From Mesorhizobium terrae (GTDB taxonomy: Bacteria > Pseudomonadota > Alphaproteobacteria > Rhizobiales > Rhizobiaceae), in NCBI RefSeq assembly GCF_008727715.1, contig NZ_CP044218.1, positions 744,001 through 808,000 of the forward strand: a stretch of DNA of 64,000 bases. Direction: 5' to 3'. Below the pieces are notes generated by a model that saw only the letters and a list, made by a program, of their open reading frames with translations, searched no databases and was not told the DNA's origin. This document shows, piece by piece, positions 34,023 through 42,112 of the stretch (the stretch's first letter is position 1; every line of letters starts with the position of its first letter). Both the position numbers and the translations under genes were made by a program.

Positions 34023-35332
34023 CATCGCTGCGACGCTCGGCGCTCATTTGGATTTCCATCCTGCTGACTGGGGTCGGCCTGATCGCATTCGCCGTGTCTT
34101 ACGAAATGGCCCGCCGTGAGGCCGACGATTTTCTCGACGGCCAGTTGCGTCAGATCGCGCTGAATGCTGGCGAAGGCATTTCGGACACGACGGCCTCACC
34201 TGGCTCTCATGATCGAGAAGACGAATTCGTCATCGAGATTTGGTCGCTCGCGGGGGAATTGGTCCGTAAAACCCCGTTCGTTCCGGAGATCCCGCGTATC
34301 GACCGTCCTGGATATGCCACCATCGAGGCCCGGGGGGAAGCCTGGCGCGTCTATCTCGCGCGCGATGCCCAGCGGTCGGTGCAAGTCGCTCAACGCGTCA
34401 GGGTGCGGCAGGAAATGGCGGAACTTGCCGGGCTCCAGGCCGGCGTGCCGATCCTCATTCTCATGCCGTTGACGTGGCTGTTGTTCAGTTGGTTGCTCGG
34501 GCGGTTGACGGGACGTCTGCAACAACTCGCAGAAGCCATTGCCAAACGTAGCCTCGACAGTCGTGATCCCGTGCCGGCCGCCGAGGTGCCGGCTGAGGTT
34601 CTGCCGCTTGTCCAAGGAATGAATGTGCTGACCGGGCGCCTGCAGGATGCGCTCGACAAACAGAAGCGCTTCGTCGCGGATGCCGCGCACGAACTGCGCA
34701 CGCCACTGGCGGCCTTGCAGATTCAGCTCGACAATTTGAGCACGACGACACACCAAATGGCAGCGATCGGCGAACTTCATTCCGGGCTGGACCGCGCCCG
34801 GAAACTGGTTGAGCAGTTGCTGCGCCTTGCCCGCACCGAAGACGCGTCCGGCGCCCAGACTTGGGAAATGATCGACCTTTCCGCGTTCATCACGCAATGT
34901 GTCGCGGACTTCATCCCCTTCGCCGAGGAAAAGGTGATCGATCTCGGTATGGTCAAAGCCGACCCAACGACAATATCGGGCTCACGCGCCGAACTTGCAT
35001 TGCTGTTCGGCAATTTGATCGACAATGCGATCCGCTACACATCTCCTGGTGGTTCGGTCGATGTGTCCGTGATCCGCACGGCTTCTGGTTTTTCGGTAGA
35101 AGTGGCCGATACAGGCTGCGGTGTGGCCGAAGCCGACATCCCCCGGCTGTTCGACCGCTTTTTTCGCGCCGCCCCGCCCGATGTCGATGGCAGCGGGCTT
35201 GGTCTTTCGATCGCTGCGGCTGTCGCAAGGCGTCATGCTCTGTCCGTCGACATCGCAAACCGGAAAGATACCAACGGACTGGTTGTGCGTGTCAGCAAAA
35301 AGACGAGCGAAGCGGGTCCCGCTCATTCCTAG
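34019..35332 (+). CDS. Sensor histidine kinase (QseC/PmrB-like)
   Basis: A 437-aa membrane kinase: helix 1 at about 9-28, a periplasmic loop of ~110 residues, helix 2 at about 142-162, HAMP (163-215), dimerisation/phosphoacceptor domain with His224 in DAAHELRTPLA, and a HATPase domain with N box NLIDNAIRY, G1 VADTGCGV and G2 SGLGLSIA. It phosphorylates the regulator encoded upstream (ATGA overlap). The periplasmic loop is short and has several Asp/Glu, as in sensors of cations or cationic peptides, but no ligand can be assigned. Confidence 0.9.
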   Translation: MTSLRRSALIWISILLTGVGLIAFAVSYEMARREADDFLDGQLRQIALNAGEGISDTTASPGSHDREDEFVIEIWSLAGELVRKTPFVPEIPRIDRPGYATIEARGEAWRVYLARDAQRSVQVAQRVRVRQEMAELAGLQAGVPILILMPLTWLLFSWLLGRLTGRLQQLAEAIAKRSLDSRDPVPAAEVPAEVLPLVQGMNVLTGRLQDALDKQKRFVADAAHELRTPLAALQIQLDNLSTTTHQMAAIGELHSGLDRARKLVEQLLRLARTEDASGAQTWEMIDLSAFITQCVADFIPFAEEKVIDLGMVKADPTTISGSRAELALLFGNLIDNAIRYTSPGGSVDVSVIRTASGFSVEVADTGCGVAEADIPRLFDRFFRAAPPDVDGSGLGLSIAAAVARRHALSVDIANRKDTNGLVVRVSKKTSEAGPAHS

Positions 35333-35674
35333 GTCTCTAGCACTATAGCGCTGTTCTTCGCCGCGCGGCGAATAGCTGCCCCGCCGCAGAACGCCAGGGT
35401 GCCGCTGCGAGCGTCACAGTCTCTCGATCGAAATCCCGAACGCGGTGGCGACGGGGGCTGATCGCGCGCGTCGGCCACGAGCTCGGCGAAATCGCGCTCA
35501 CTTACCCCTAAGTCTGAATCAATAGGCCTTCGCTGGTCGATCGCGGGCAGACGGCTTTCCCGCCGCGCAATACTTGGGGGCGGCGGTCTCAAGCCGGAAT
35601 CTGCAGATCGACCGGTCGCGGCATTGTTTGCCGCGACCGTCAGCGACCCCGACTTAGCTTTCGCAAGGAGAATT
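35333..35674. promoter_or_regulatory. Gap between sensor kinase and PepSY gene
   Basis: About 340 bp with no supported gene on either strand. It should contain the promoter of the PepSY gene; no clear -35/-10 pair or palindrome was identified. Confidence 0.4.
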
Positions 35675-35677
35675 ATG

Positions 35678-36007
35678 ATGAACACATGGAATGGATCGAA
35701 ACTTGCTGCTGCGACGGCCATCGCCTTCTCGCTCATCGCAGGTCCCGCTGCCGCCGAAGAGAATGCGTCCGACAAGGCGCAGATCATGTCCTCGGCCAAG
35801 ATTTCGATAGCCGAAGCCATCGCCGCCGCCGAGAAGGAAACCGGCGGGAAAGCTGTCGAAACCGACATAAGGAACAGGGACGGCAACGCGCACTTCGAAA
35901 TCACCATCCAGAAAGGCATGGAACGACAGGAAGTTCTCGTCGACGGTCAGACCGGGCAGGTCGTGAAAACCGTCGCGAACGACGGCGACGAAAACGACGA
36001 AGGCTGA
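35678..36007 (+). CDS. Periplasmic PepSY-domain protein
   Basis: A 109-aa protein with a signal peptide (KLAAATAIAFSLIAGPAAA) and one PepSY domain: KISIAEAIAAAEKETGGKAVETDI then FEITIQKGMERQEVLVDGQTGQVV. The tail is acidic (DGDENDEG). AAGGAG lies 7 bp before ATG 35678; ATG 35675 is an alternative. PepSY proteins of this size are often beside QseBC- or PhoPQ-like systems and are thought to modulate the sensor or periplasmic proteases. Its stop is followed by a strong terminator. Confidence 0.82.
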   Translation: MNTWNGSKLAAATAIAFSLIAGPAAAEENASDKAQIMSSAKISIAEAIAAAEKETGGKAVETDIRNRDGNAHFEITIQKGMERQEVLVDGQTGQVVKTVANDGDENDEG

Positions 36008-36034
36008 TCAAACCAAGGAGAATGACTTGACCCG

Positions 36035-36064
36035 GCGCGGCCAGGAGACTGGTCGCGCTTTTTT
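36035..36064 (+). terminator. Rho-independent terminator after PepSY gene
   Basis: Arms GCGCGGCCAG (36035-36044) and CTGGTCGCGC (36049-36058) form a 10-bp stem with one G-U pair and a GAGA loop, followed by six T (36059-36064). It ends the two-component/PepSY unit. A decayed version lies at the start of the other DUF347 leader near 13910. Confidence 0.85.
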
Positions 36065-36228
36065 GTGGGACACGACAACAAACGCCGTCAATCAGTGCCA
36101 CGGCAACAATCAAGTCGGGCAAGCTCACTCCCTCCTAAGTGTCTCGTGGTACCGCTTGCTTGATCCGCTCGGCCACGGAGCAAGCGCCCCGGTACAGCAG
36201 GTACCGAAGCCGACACCAGAAGAACGAT
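36065..36228 (+). promoter_or_regulatory. Structured DUF347-type leader, copy B
   Basis: Homologous to 13930-14102. It keeps GCTTGC (36154-36159) with GCAAGC (36180-36185) and a second stem CGGTAC (36190-36195) with GTACCG (36201-36206). The second stem differs in sequence from the other copy yet pairs fully. It now precedes a DUF347 remnant and, by translational coupling, the PAP2 gene. Confidence 0.6.
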
Positions 36229-36402
36229 ATGCCCACCATCAGCCTGACCCTGGCGTTCTTGATCGCCTATGTCCTGATCCGTCTGGTTGGAGCCTCGATC
36301 GGCGACTTCCTCGCCAAACCTGTCATCGCGGGCGGACCTGGCCAGGTGATGTCTCCGTCCCTTCCTTCAGCGGTCGCATATGAGCGTAGCGGAGAACAAT
36401 GA
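36229..36402 (+). pseudogene. Internally deleted DUF347 gene (57-codon frame)
   Basis: After the conserved leader the frame starts MPTISLTLAFLIAYVLIRL and continues VGASIGDFLAKPVIAGG, which corresponds to about residues 190-220 of the 262-aa DUF347 protein at 14103-14891 (SPILAFWIAYILTRP, VGASIGDFLAKPVIAGG). The first ~185 residues are missing and the tail is altered. The stop overlaps the PAP2 start (ATGA). It could still be made as a one-helix peptide, serving as a leader that couples translation to PAP2; it cannot do what the full protein does. Confidence 0.75.
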
Positions 36403-37334
36403 CGATGCCTTTGACGGAAGATCTGACCATCATTGTGTCGCTCGTGATGGCGGCCCTCGCAATGGCCTACCTCGTTGCCTTGCGCTCTATCGATGCCCTG
36501 GCGAACGCGGCTGCTCGGATTATTGAAGCCGATCGTTCCACCGTCTCCAGGTTGTCTCGACGCATTAAAGCTTGGCTGCGTGCAAAACGTCCGCGTCTGT
36601 ATGGATATCTCGCCCGCCGGCTCGATCCGCGCGTCTTCTTGGGCTTGCCTTTGACGCTGACTGTACTTGCCGCGCTCTATATCGCGGCTATCTTCGGCGG
36701 ATTGGTCGAAGGCGTGCTTGAAAGCGACGGCGTCGTGCGCTTCGATCAAACGGTCAATACCGCACTTACACCCTGGCGTATCTCGCCACTGATCGATGTG
36801 TTTCGCTGGGTGACCATGCTCGGTGATGGACCAGTCATCATCACCATCGCGATTGTGTTGACAGCAATTCTGTCAATTACGCTGCGTTCCGCCTTCATTG
36901 TCCCTTTGTGGGTAGTGCTGGTCAGTGCGCAGGCGACAACTTGGTTGGGTAAACAGATAGTTGCGCGCCCCAGGCCTGAGTTTATCCAGGGGGTCGTCGA
37001 GACTTCATCGTCCTTTCCAAGCGGTCACGCCACCGCCATTACGGCGCTGTTCGGCTTCCTGGCCTATGCGTTCGCTCGCGATCTGCAGTCTCTCCGCAAA
37101 CGGTTCGAGATCGTCTTCTGGACGGCTGTGCTGATCCTCGCGATCGACGTAAGTCGCGTCTTCTTATCGGTCCACTACCTATCCGACGTTCTCGCCGGCA
37201 ACCTCGTTGGCTGCTTTTGGCTGCTTGTGGGCTTCGCTCTCACCGAGTGGAGGCGAGCTCGCAAGCAAGGTGTGTTTGGACAGCACGCTGCCATCAAGAA
37301 AGTCGCGGCTCAAGACGGTGCCCCCCGATCATGA
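36399..37334 (+). CDS. PAP2-family membrane phosphatase
   Basis: A 311-aa membrane protein with an N-terminal helix, a basic cytosolic stretch (about 45-75) and five further helices. All three phosphatase motifs are present: KQIVARPRP, SSFPSGHA and SRVFLSVHYLSDVLAG, with catalytic His in PSGH and in the last motif. PAP2 proteins dephosphorylate lipid phosphates such as phosphatidate, undecaprenyl diphosphate or lipid A. The extended basic N-terminus is unusual. GGAG lies just before ATG 36399, which also overlaps the remnant upstream. The two-component system and PepSY gene nearby suggest envelope-lipid remodelling as its role. Confidence 0.87.
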   Translation: MTMPLTEDLTIIVSLVMAALAMAYLVALRSIDALANAAARIIEADRSTVSRLSRRIKAWLRAKRPRLYGYLARRLDPRVFLGLPLTLTVLAALYIAAIFGGLVEGVLESDGVVRFDQTVNTALTPWRISPLIDVFRWVTMLGDGPVIITIAIVLTAILSITLRSAFIVPLWVVLVSAQATTWLGKQIVARPRPEFIQGVVETSSSFPSGHATAITALFGFLAYAFARDLQSLRKRFEIVFWTAVLILAIDVSRVFLSVHYLSDVLAGNLVGCFWLLVGFALTEWRRARKQGVFGQHAAIKKVAAQDGAPRS

Positions 37335-37531
37335 CCGAGTGCGATCGAAACGAACGATGGACGCTTGAACGAAAGACGGATTTCGACAATGCGCGCGCCC
37401 GGGCGAACCCATCAAGCGATTGGCAATCCACCGTTGAGGCCCTCGGCAAAATTGAAGCGCGCAGCGTTTGGACAAGTCTCGCGGTGGTGGCCACCCTGCT
37501 TATCGTTGCCCTGGCTATCGCCGCGCTGTAA
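37331..37531 (+). CDS. Small single-pass membrane protein
   Basis: A 66-aa protein starting in an ATGA overlap with PAP2. A charged N-terminal part of ~45 residues (ERWTLERKTDFDNARARANP) is followed by one C-terminal helix (VWTSLAVVATLLIVALAIAAL). There is no separate ribosome site, so it depends on coupling to PAP2. Family unknown; it may be an accessory subunit of the phosphatase. Confidence 0.5.
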   Translation: MTECDRNERWTLERKTDFDNARARANPSSDWQSTVEALGKIEARSVWTSLAVVATLLIVALAIAAL

Positions 37532-38465
37532 CTCCAGCCTCAAAATGATCGCATGGTCGGACGTACAGGCAACGATCTCCGGCGCGGCGCCGGTAAACCT
37601 CGCCAGTGCCGTGCTCCTCAAGCCAGGTCCTACGTTGCCTTCATCGGACATGATCTTTTGGCCTTGCACCATCTCGGTGAGCGGCGCGTGGGACTGACCA
37701 CTGCGGTCGGCCGCCTTTCTTAGCCACACATTCACCTATACGCTTGGGTTCGACTTCCTGGCGAGCGGCGCAATTCGCATACTCGTCTACTCCTCAGTCG
37801 ACATGGAACCGCGGTGGTGATCGCGTCGGCGCAGGCACATTCTGGTTAGGGTTGGAGCAGTGGACAGCGGCATCCGTTTGGTCGAGCTTGGGATGCGTTA
37901 AGGGCCGATGGCGGTGCCATCATGAGCTACGCCGTGGCAATCGCGCTCTCGGATCACGTTCTATCGTCGCCAATGTTAGCTGGCTTACCACGGCCCCACT
38001 TGGCGGCCGGACAACGTCCGGCGCGCCTTCGCGAATCCGCGATCGGTTGCAACGAAGCGCCCCAGCATCGGAACGATGAGTTTCCGCAGGCGCCACAGGC
38101 TCGCCACAAGAGATTCGAACAGCGCGACTATTGACACCGGAGATGTCCGCTTTTGGGAAACAATTTGGACCGTACGAATGACCGACATAAGGGCGAAAGC
38201 AGAGCCGCGGCTACCTCGAGCCCGATGAAACTGGCGCCAAGCACGACCGCGCGGCGCGCAGTGGCAGCGCGGCTCAAGGGCGACGACGGCGTTGAAGGTG
38301 ACGCGGCGCAGGCCGTCGAAGTCGTCGAGGCGAGCTTTCACAAGCGGCTCAGCAGGTAACCGCTGAGCCCGCTCTCCCGAACTACGGTCTGGTCACTCGG
38401 CAAGTGAGGAAATCAACCACTGAAAAGGCTTGAGGGTCGCGCCGGCTCTCGAGATGATTGCTGGT
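37532..38465. other. Decayed stretch of about 930 bp
   Basis: No intact gene on either strand. The only recognisable content is the DUF2274 relic at 38020-38125. The rest shows short frames without family motifs, biased codon use or ribosome sites. It separates the envelope-stress cluster from the protease gene. Confidence 0.5.
38020..38125 (-). pseudogene. DUF2274 relic (trb-cluster terminal gene)
   Basis: The minus strand reads SLVASLWRLRKLIVPML then GRFVATDRGFAKARR, matching the end of the intact DUF2274 protein at 46915-47139 (PARLIAPMLEKFIATDRGF). The N-terminal half is not recognisable. Since DUF2274 genes close trb conjugation clusters, this is probably debris of another conjugative element. 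Confidence 0.6.
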
Positions 38466-41261
38466 TCAAATAGCCCTCGTTGGATTTCGGTGTCGGCCGC
38501 GCACCGCGTGCGCTGTTGGGGCCAAGGGTTTGTTCGACGCCTCGAACAGTCTGGCCAGTTTGTTTGCAATGGGAGTGCCAATGCCGGTGCACGGGTCTGG
38601 GCCGATGCGGGCGCGGTAGTAGCCGTTGTCGCCCTTGGTGATGTCGTTGAAGCAGGTCTGGTTGAGCCAGAGCTTCGGCGTCACCATGCCGAGTTTGCGC
38701 CCGAAGGCCGCGAACAGCCCGGCATAAAGCGGCGCCACGGCGCTGGTGCCGCCAATCACCTCCTGCTGGCCGTGCACGAAGACATTGTAGCCCGTATAGG
38801 GATCGGCATTGGCGGAGACGTCGGGCACCATGCGGCCCGGCCCGTGCGGCGCCCCGGCCTGCCAGGCCGGCATGGGCTGGAACAGTTCCGAGAAGCCACC
38901 ACCGGTGCCGGAACCTCTCGGGTTGCCGGGGTCGTCGTTCCAGACGGTTTCCTCCGCATTGGCGCCGTGCGGCTTCATGGTGCCGCCGCAACCCACGGAG
39001 AATGGGCTCGAAGAAGGCAGATCGACATTGGCCGGGTCCGCGCCGCCGTCTGAGGAATCATTGTCGCCCGATGCGGCGAAGACGATCATGCCCGCCTTGG
39101 CCGCCGCCTCGGCCGCCGCATTCAGCCTGCCCGGGTAGTCGACGCCGGACGCCGTGGCCGCCGCCCTCCAGTTGGCCTCGTCGGAACCCCACGAGATCGA
39201 GCAGACATCGCAGCCGTCGGCCGCGGCGGCAGTGATGGCGGTCGCCATCGCATTCCAGTCGGTGGCATCGGCCCAGTAGACGCGGATGCTCGCAGCTTCG
39301 CCTGTAGCCACGGAATAGGCAGCGGCGGCAACTTGGATGTCGAGCGCGACCTCGCGGTCGGGATCGGAGGCCTGGTTGCCTGAATGTTTGTTCGGGTCGT
39401 TGCGGCCGGGGCCGACCGGTACGTCGATGATGGTCGGCGCGGGCAGGCCGGTCGAGCGGAAATAGGTGTCCATGTCCTTCTGCACCCAGCCGCCGCCGAG
39501 CTCGATGATGGCGATAACACCGCCACCGACGAGCCCTGTCGGCCACGAGTAGGCCTTGCACAGATCAGGCACGCTCCATGGTTCGGCGCCGGCGGCGGCT
39601 GGACGAAAGGCGCCAGCGCCACCGCCCGGCAACTTGAAATAAGGCCGGACGACGTTGGGCACCTCGCGCATCAGAGCCGCCCTCGCAAGAAGGCTTGCAC
39701 GGCGCACGGAGACGGCCTGGTCGTACATGACTGCCAGGTCGGCTTTCATGGCCGTTCGCGAGCCGCCGTCGAGATAGATCATGTGGCCGGAAGGGTAGTT
39801 CCTGATGGTCAGGTTGCCGCGCACCTTGACGTCCGCGAGCGGCATGGCGTCCAGCGTCAGCCGGGTCTGGAAGAAGGGCGTCACCGAATCGTAATAGCCG
39901 TTTGCCGAGAGCACCAGCAGGCTCGGATTGGCGGCCATGGTGGCGGCGAGGTCGCCCGCCGTATAGAGCGTCGGGTTGCCCTGACCGTCAGGCTTCTGCA
40001 CCGCGCCCGTCGGGTCGGTGTGGCTGAAATCCCAGAACTGGAACGCCTGGTCGTTGAGGTCGACGAAGTTCGAGGTGGCGGTAAACTTCAGATCGTTGTT
40101 GAGATAGCTGTTCCACATGGTGGTGTAGACGCCGCTCACCGCCACCATGGTGGGGTCGTTCATGCCGCCGTCCGGCGACACGATGGCCGCGATCCCTGTG
40201 TCTATACCCGTCACCCGCCCGTCATAGGCGCCCAGCGCCACGCCCTGGTCGCGCAGCAGTTCGATCAGGAAAGCGGAATGGCCGAGCCGGTCGGCCGCCT
40301 CGACATTCAGCCTCCAGGCGTCGAGCATGCCGGCGGGAAGGCCTAGATAGCGCCTCAACGTCTCCACAGCCGCAGAGTCCGCCTTGGGAAAAGCCTGCAG
40401 CGCCTGGGTGTAGGGACCCTGCGCGAACTGCGTTACGGTTTCCATGAATGAAGCGAGGTCCGGCGGCTGCGGCTCGATGCCGGTCTTCTTGTGAAACCAC
40501 GCGTCGGCGGCAAACGTAGGCATCAGTCCGGCCGCGTTGGAGAAATTGGCGGGATAGTCGAGCACACTGGACTGCAGCGTGATGCCGTTGAGGTCGATGC
40601 CATCCTCGTGCAGTAGCCAGGCAAGCACGCAACTGCGGGTTGTGCCGTAGGATTCGCCGAACAGAAACCGCGGCGAGTTCCAGCGGTTGAAGGCGCTCAG
40701 ATAACGCTTGATGAACTGCTTGATTGAGACGGCGTCCTGGTCGACGCCCCAGAAGTCGCGGTTCTTGAACGGTGCGATCGCCGCGGAATAGCCGGTGCCC
40801 ACCGGGTTTATGTAGACGAGGTCGCTGCGGTCGATCAGGCTGTCGGGATTGTCCTCCATGGCGTAGGGCGGAGGCGGCGTGAAGCCCGGCATGCTGGTTC
40901 TGATGCGCCTGGGCGCGAAGGAGCCGAGCAGCAGGAACACCGACGACGAGCCAGGCCCGCCATTGTAGAAGAATGTCACCGGACGGGTGGTGGCATTCAT
41001 ACCGTCCGCCGTGAAGGCCACGTAGAAGAACTTTGCGGCGGGCTTCGAGCTCGACGGATCGACGGTGACGAGATGACCGGCAATGGCGGTATAGGGAACG
41101 GCAATCCCGTTCACCATGGCCACGTGGTGGGTGATTGCGGCGTTCTCGGTCGCGTCTGCAAGCGCGTCATCCGGCCCGGCCCCGTAGGCGGTGATGTCGA
41201 GGAACGGCTGATCTGGCTCAGGCTGGCCAATGCCCAAGCCGTTGTTGATCGTCTTCGCCAT
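38466..41261 (-). CDS. Two-domain protease: S10 serine carboxypeptidase fused to S53 sedolisin
   Basis: A 931-aa protein. ATG 41261 has GGAGG 7-8 bp upstream. Residues ~1-525 are an S10 carboxypeptidase: FFYNGGPGSSS (99-107), nucleophile Ser204 in FGESYG, Asp458 in NGYYDSV and His493 in PSGHM. Residues ~545-905 are an S53 sedolisin/kumamolisin catalytic domain: Glu637 and Asp641 (REVALD), oxyanion Asp733 (ASGDND) and Ser840 in GGTSAVAP, plus the C-terminal calcium site (FNDITKGDNG). Both catalytic sets are complete. The usual sedolisin pro-domain is missing; the S10 domain takes its place. No signal peptide is visible, which is odd since both families normally work outside the cytosol at acid pH. 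An endo- plus exo-peptidase in one chain could degrade proteins stepwise. Confidence 0.85.
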   Translation of the reverse strand: MAKTINNGLGIGQPEPDQPFLDITAYGAGPDDALADATENAAITHHVAMVNGIAVPYTAIAGHLVTVDPSSSKPAAKFFYVAFTADGMNATTRPVTFFYNGGPGSSSVFLLLGSFAPRRIRTSMPGFTPPPPYAMEDNPDSLIDRSDLVYINPVGTGYSAAIAPFKNRDFWGVDQDAVSIKQFIKRYLSAFNRWNSPRFLFGESYGTTRSCVLAWLLHEDGIDLNGITLQSSVLDYPANFSNAAGLMPTFAADAWFHKKTGIEPQPPDLASFMETVTQFAQGPYTQALQAFPKADSAAVETLRRYLGLPAGMLDAWRLNVEAADRLGHSAFLIELLRDQGVALGAYDGRVTGIDTGIAAIVSPDGGMNDPTMVAVSGVYTTMWNSYLNNDLKFTATSNFVDLNDQAFQFWDFSHTDPTGAVQKPDGQGNPTLYTAGDLAATMAANPSLLVLSANGYYDSVTPFFQTRLTLDAMPLADVKVRGNLTIRNYPSGHMIYLDGGSRTAMKADLAVMYDQAVSVRRASLLARAALMREVPNVVRPYFKLPGGGAGAFRPAAAGAEPWSVPDLCKAYSWPTGLVGGGVIAIIELGGGWVQKDMDTYFRSTGLPAPTIIDVPVGPGRNDPNKHSGNQASDPDREVALDIQVAAAAYSVATGEAASIRVYWADATDWNAMATAITAAAADGCDVCSISWGSDEANWRAAATASGVDYPGRLNAAAEAAAKAGMIVFAASGDNDSSDGGADPANVDLPSSSPFSVGCGGTMKPHGANAEETVWNDDPGNPRGSGTGGGFSELFQPMPAWQAGAPHGPGRMVPDVSANADPYTGYNVFVHGQQEVIGGTSAVAPLYAGLFAAFGRKLGMVTPKLWLNQTCFNDITKGDNGYYRARIGPDPCTGIGTPIANKLARLFEASNKPLAPTAHAVRGRHRNPTRAI

Positions 41262-41631
41262 CGCCGGCCTCCAGAACCTCGAGTTCACATCCGCCGACAC
41301 CGCTCGGCTGCCCCTCCCCCAGGCCAATGTCCTTCCGGCCAAATTTGTTAAATTCTTTTTCTATACTTCCACAATTTATTGAAACTGACGCAATACTCTA
41401 CGCTTGTTTAGAAAGACCGACAAGTCTTGAACTCGGAAGTGGCCCAGTCAGTTCGACCCCACGTTTGCCAAGGAGCACGGGGCGCCCACCAAGCGAAGCG
41501 TGAATTTGAACACCTACGACGGTTCGGTTCATTCCAGGGCGGCTCATCATAAACGCATTCGCGAATATGAGATTGCCTTGGTTGTCAGCCTTCAACGGCC
41601 CTGTCGATGCATGTTTGGCTAGGAGGCAAAA
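41262..41631. other. Gap upstream of protease gene
   Basis: 370 bp with an AT-rich segment near 41340-41400 (for example TTAAATTCTTTTTCTATA) that is likely to hold the promoter of the minus-strand protease gene. No gene can be supported. Confidence 0.4.
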
Positions 41632-41772
41632 ATGGAACAGCTTCACAAGCTGCGGGGCATTTCCGACGAGGAGTCGCTGAAAACTGTCACCGACAAGCGC
41701 GCCGCCCAGCACCGGAAATCAGTACCGACCATCTTCGCGAGGCGCAGTGGGAAAGGTACGACCAACCTTTGA
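41632..41772 (+). CDS. Small ORF of 46 codons with strong ribosome site
   Basis: ATG 41632 is preceded at ideal spacing by AGGAGG. The peptide starts MEQLHKLRGISDEESLKTV and ends RRSGKGTTNL; it is hydrophilic and basic, without signal or membrane helix. Third codon positions are mostly G or C, as in real genes here. No family recognised. The ~340 bp after it (to 42112) hold nothing supported. Confidence 0.4.
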   Translation: MEQLHKLRGISDEESLKTVTDKRAAQHRKSVPTIFARRSGKGTTNL

Positions 41773-42112
41773 TCCCCGGCTCGCCATGGCTGAAGTCTGC
41801 TTATGAGGAGTGCCAAAGGCACCTCGAATGTTGAAATGAAGGCGCAAAGCCGGCATGTGCAACTCAACGCTCCAGTTGGGGCTTGAATTCACCCTCTAAC
41901 TAAACCTGCAAAAAATCGTATGGTGCGCGGGTTGCGATAGCCTGGAGGATAGCAGGCAAAATGGAGAGCCAATCCACGGACGGCAACTGGTGAGCTCGCC
42001 GAGGCCGAGGATTTCTTTGTTCACCTGAGCCTGGAGGCTGGTCATCCAGGACAGCTCAAGAAATTGGGGCAATTCCCAGGGCCTGGCGCGGCGTTTCCGA
42101 TCCGCCGCACCG

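Noticed and set aside
36065..36228. Naming the DUF347 leader as a known riboswitch such as yybP-ykoY
   Set aside because: The conserved loop sequences of that class could not be found; only generic hairpins are visible.
37744..38079. Possible gene of 111 codons on the plus strand
   Set aside because: No ribosome site or motif, composition typical of decayed sequence, and it overlaps the DUF2274 relic on the other strand.
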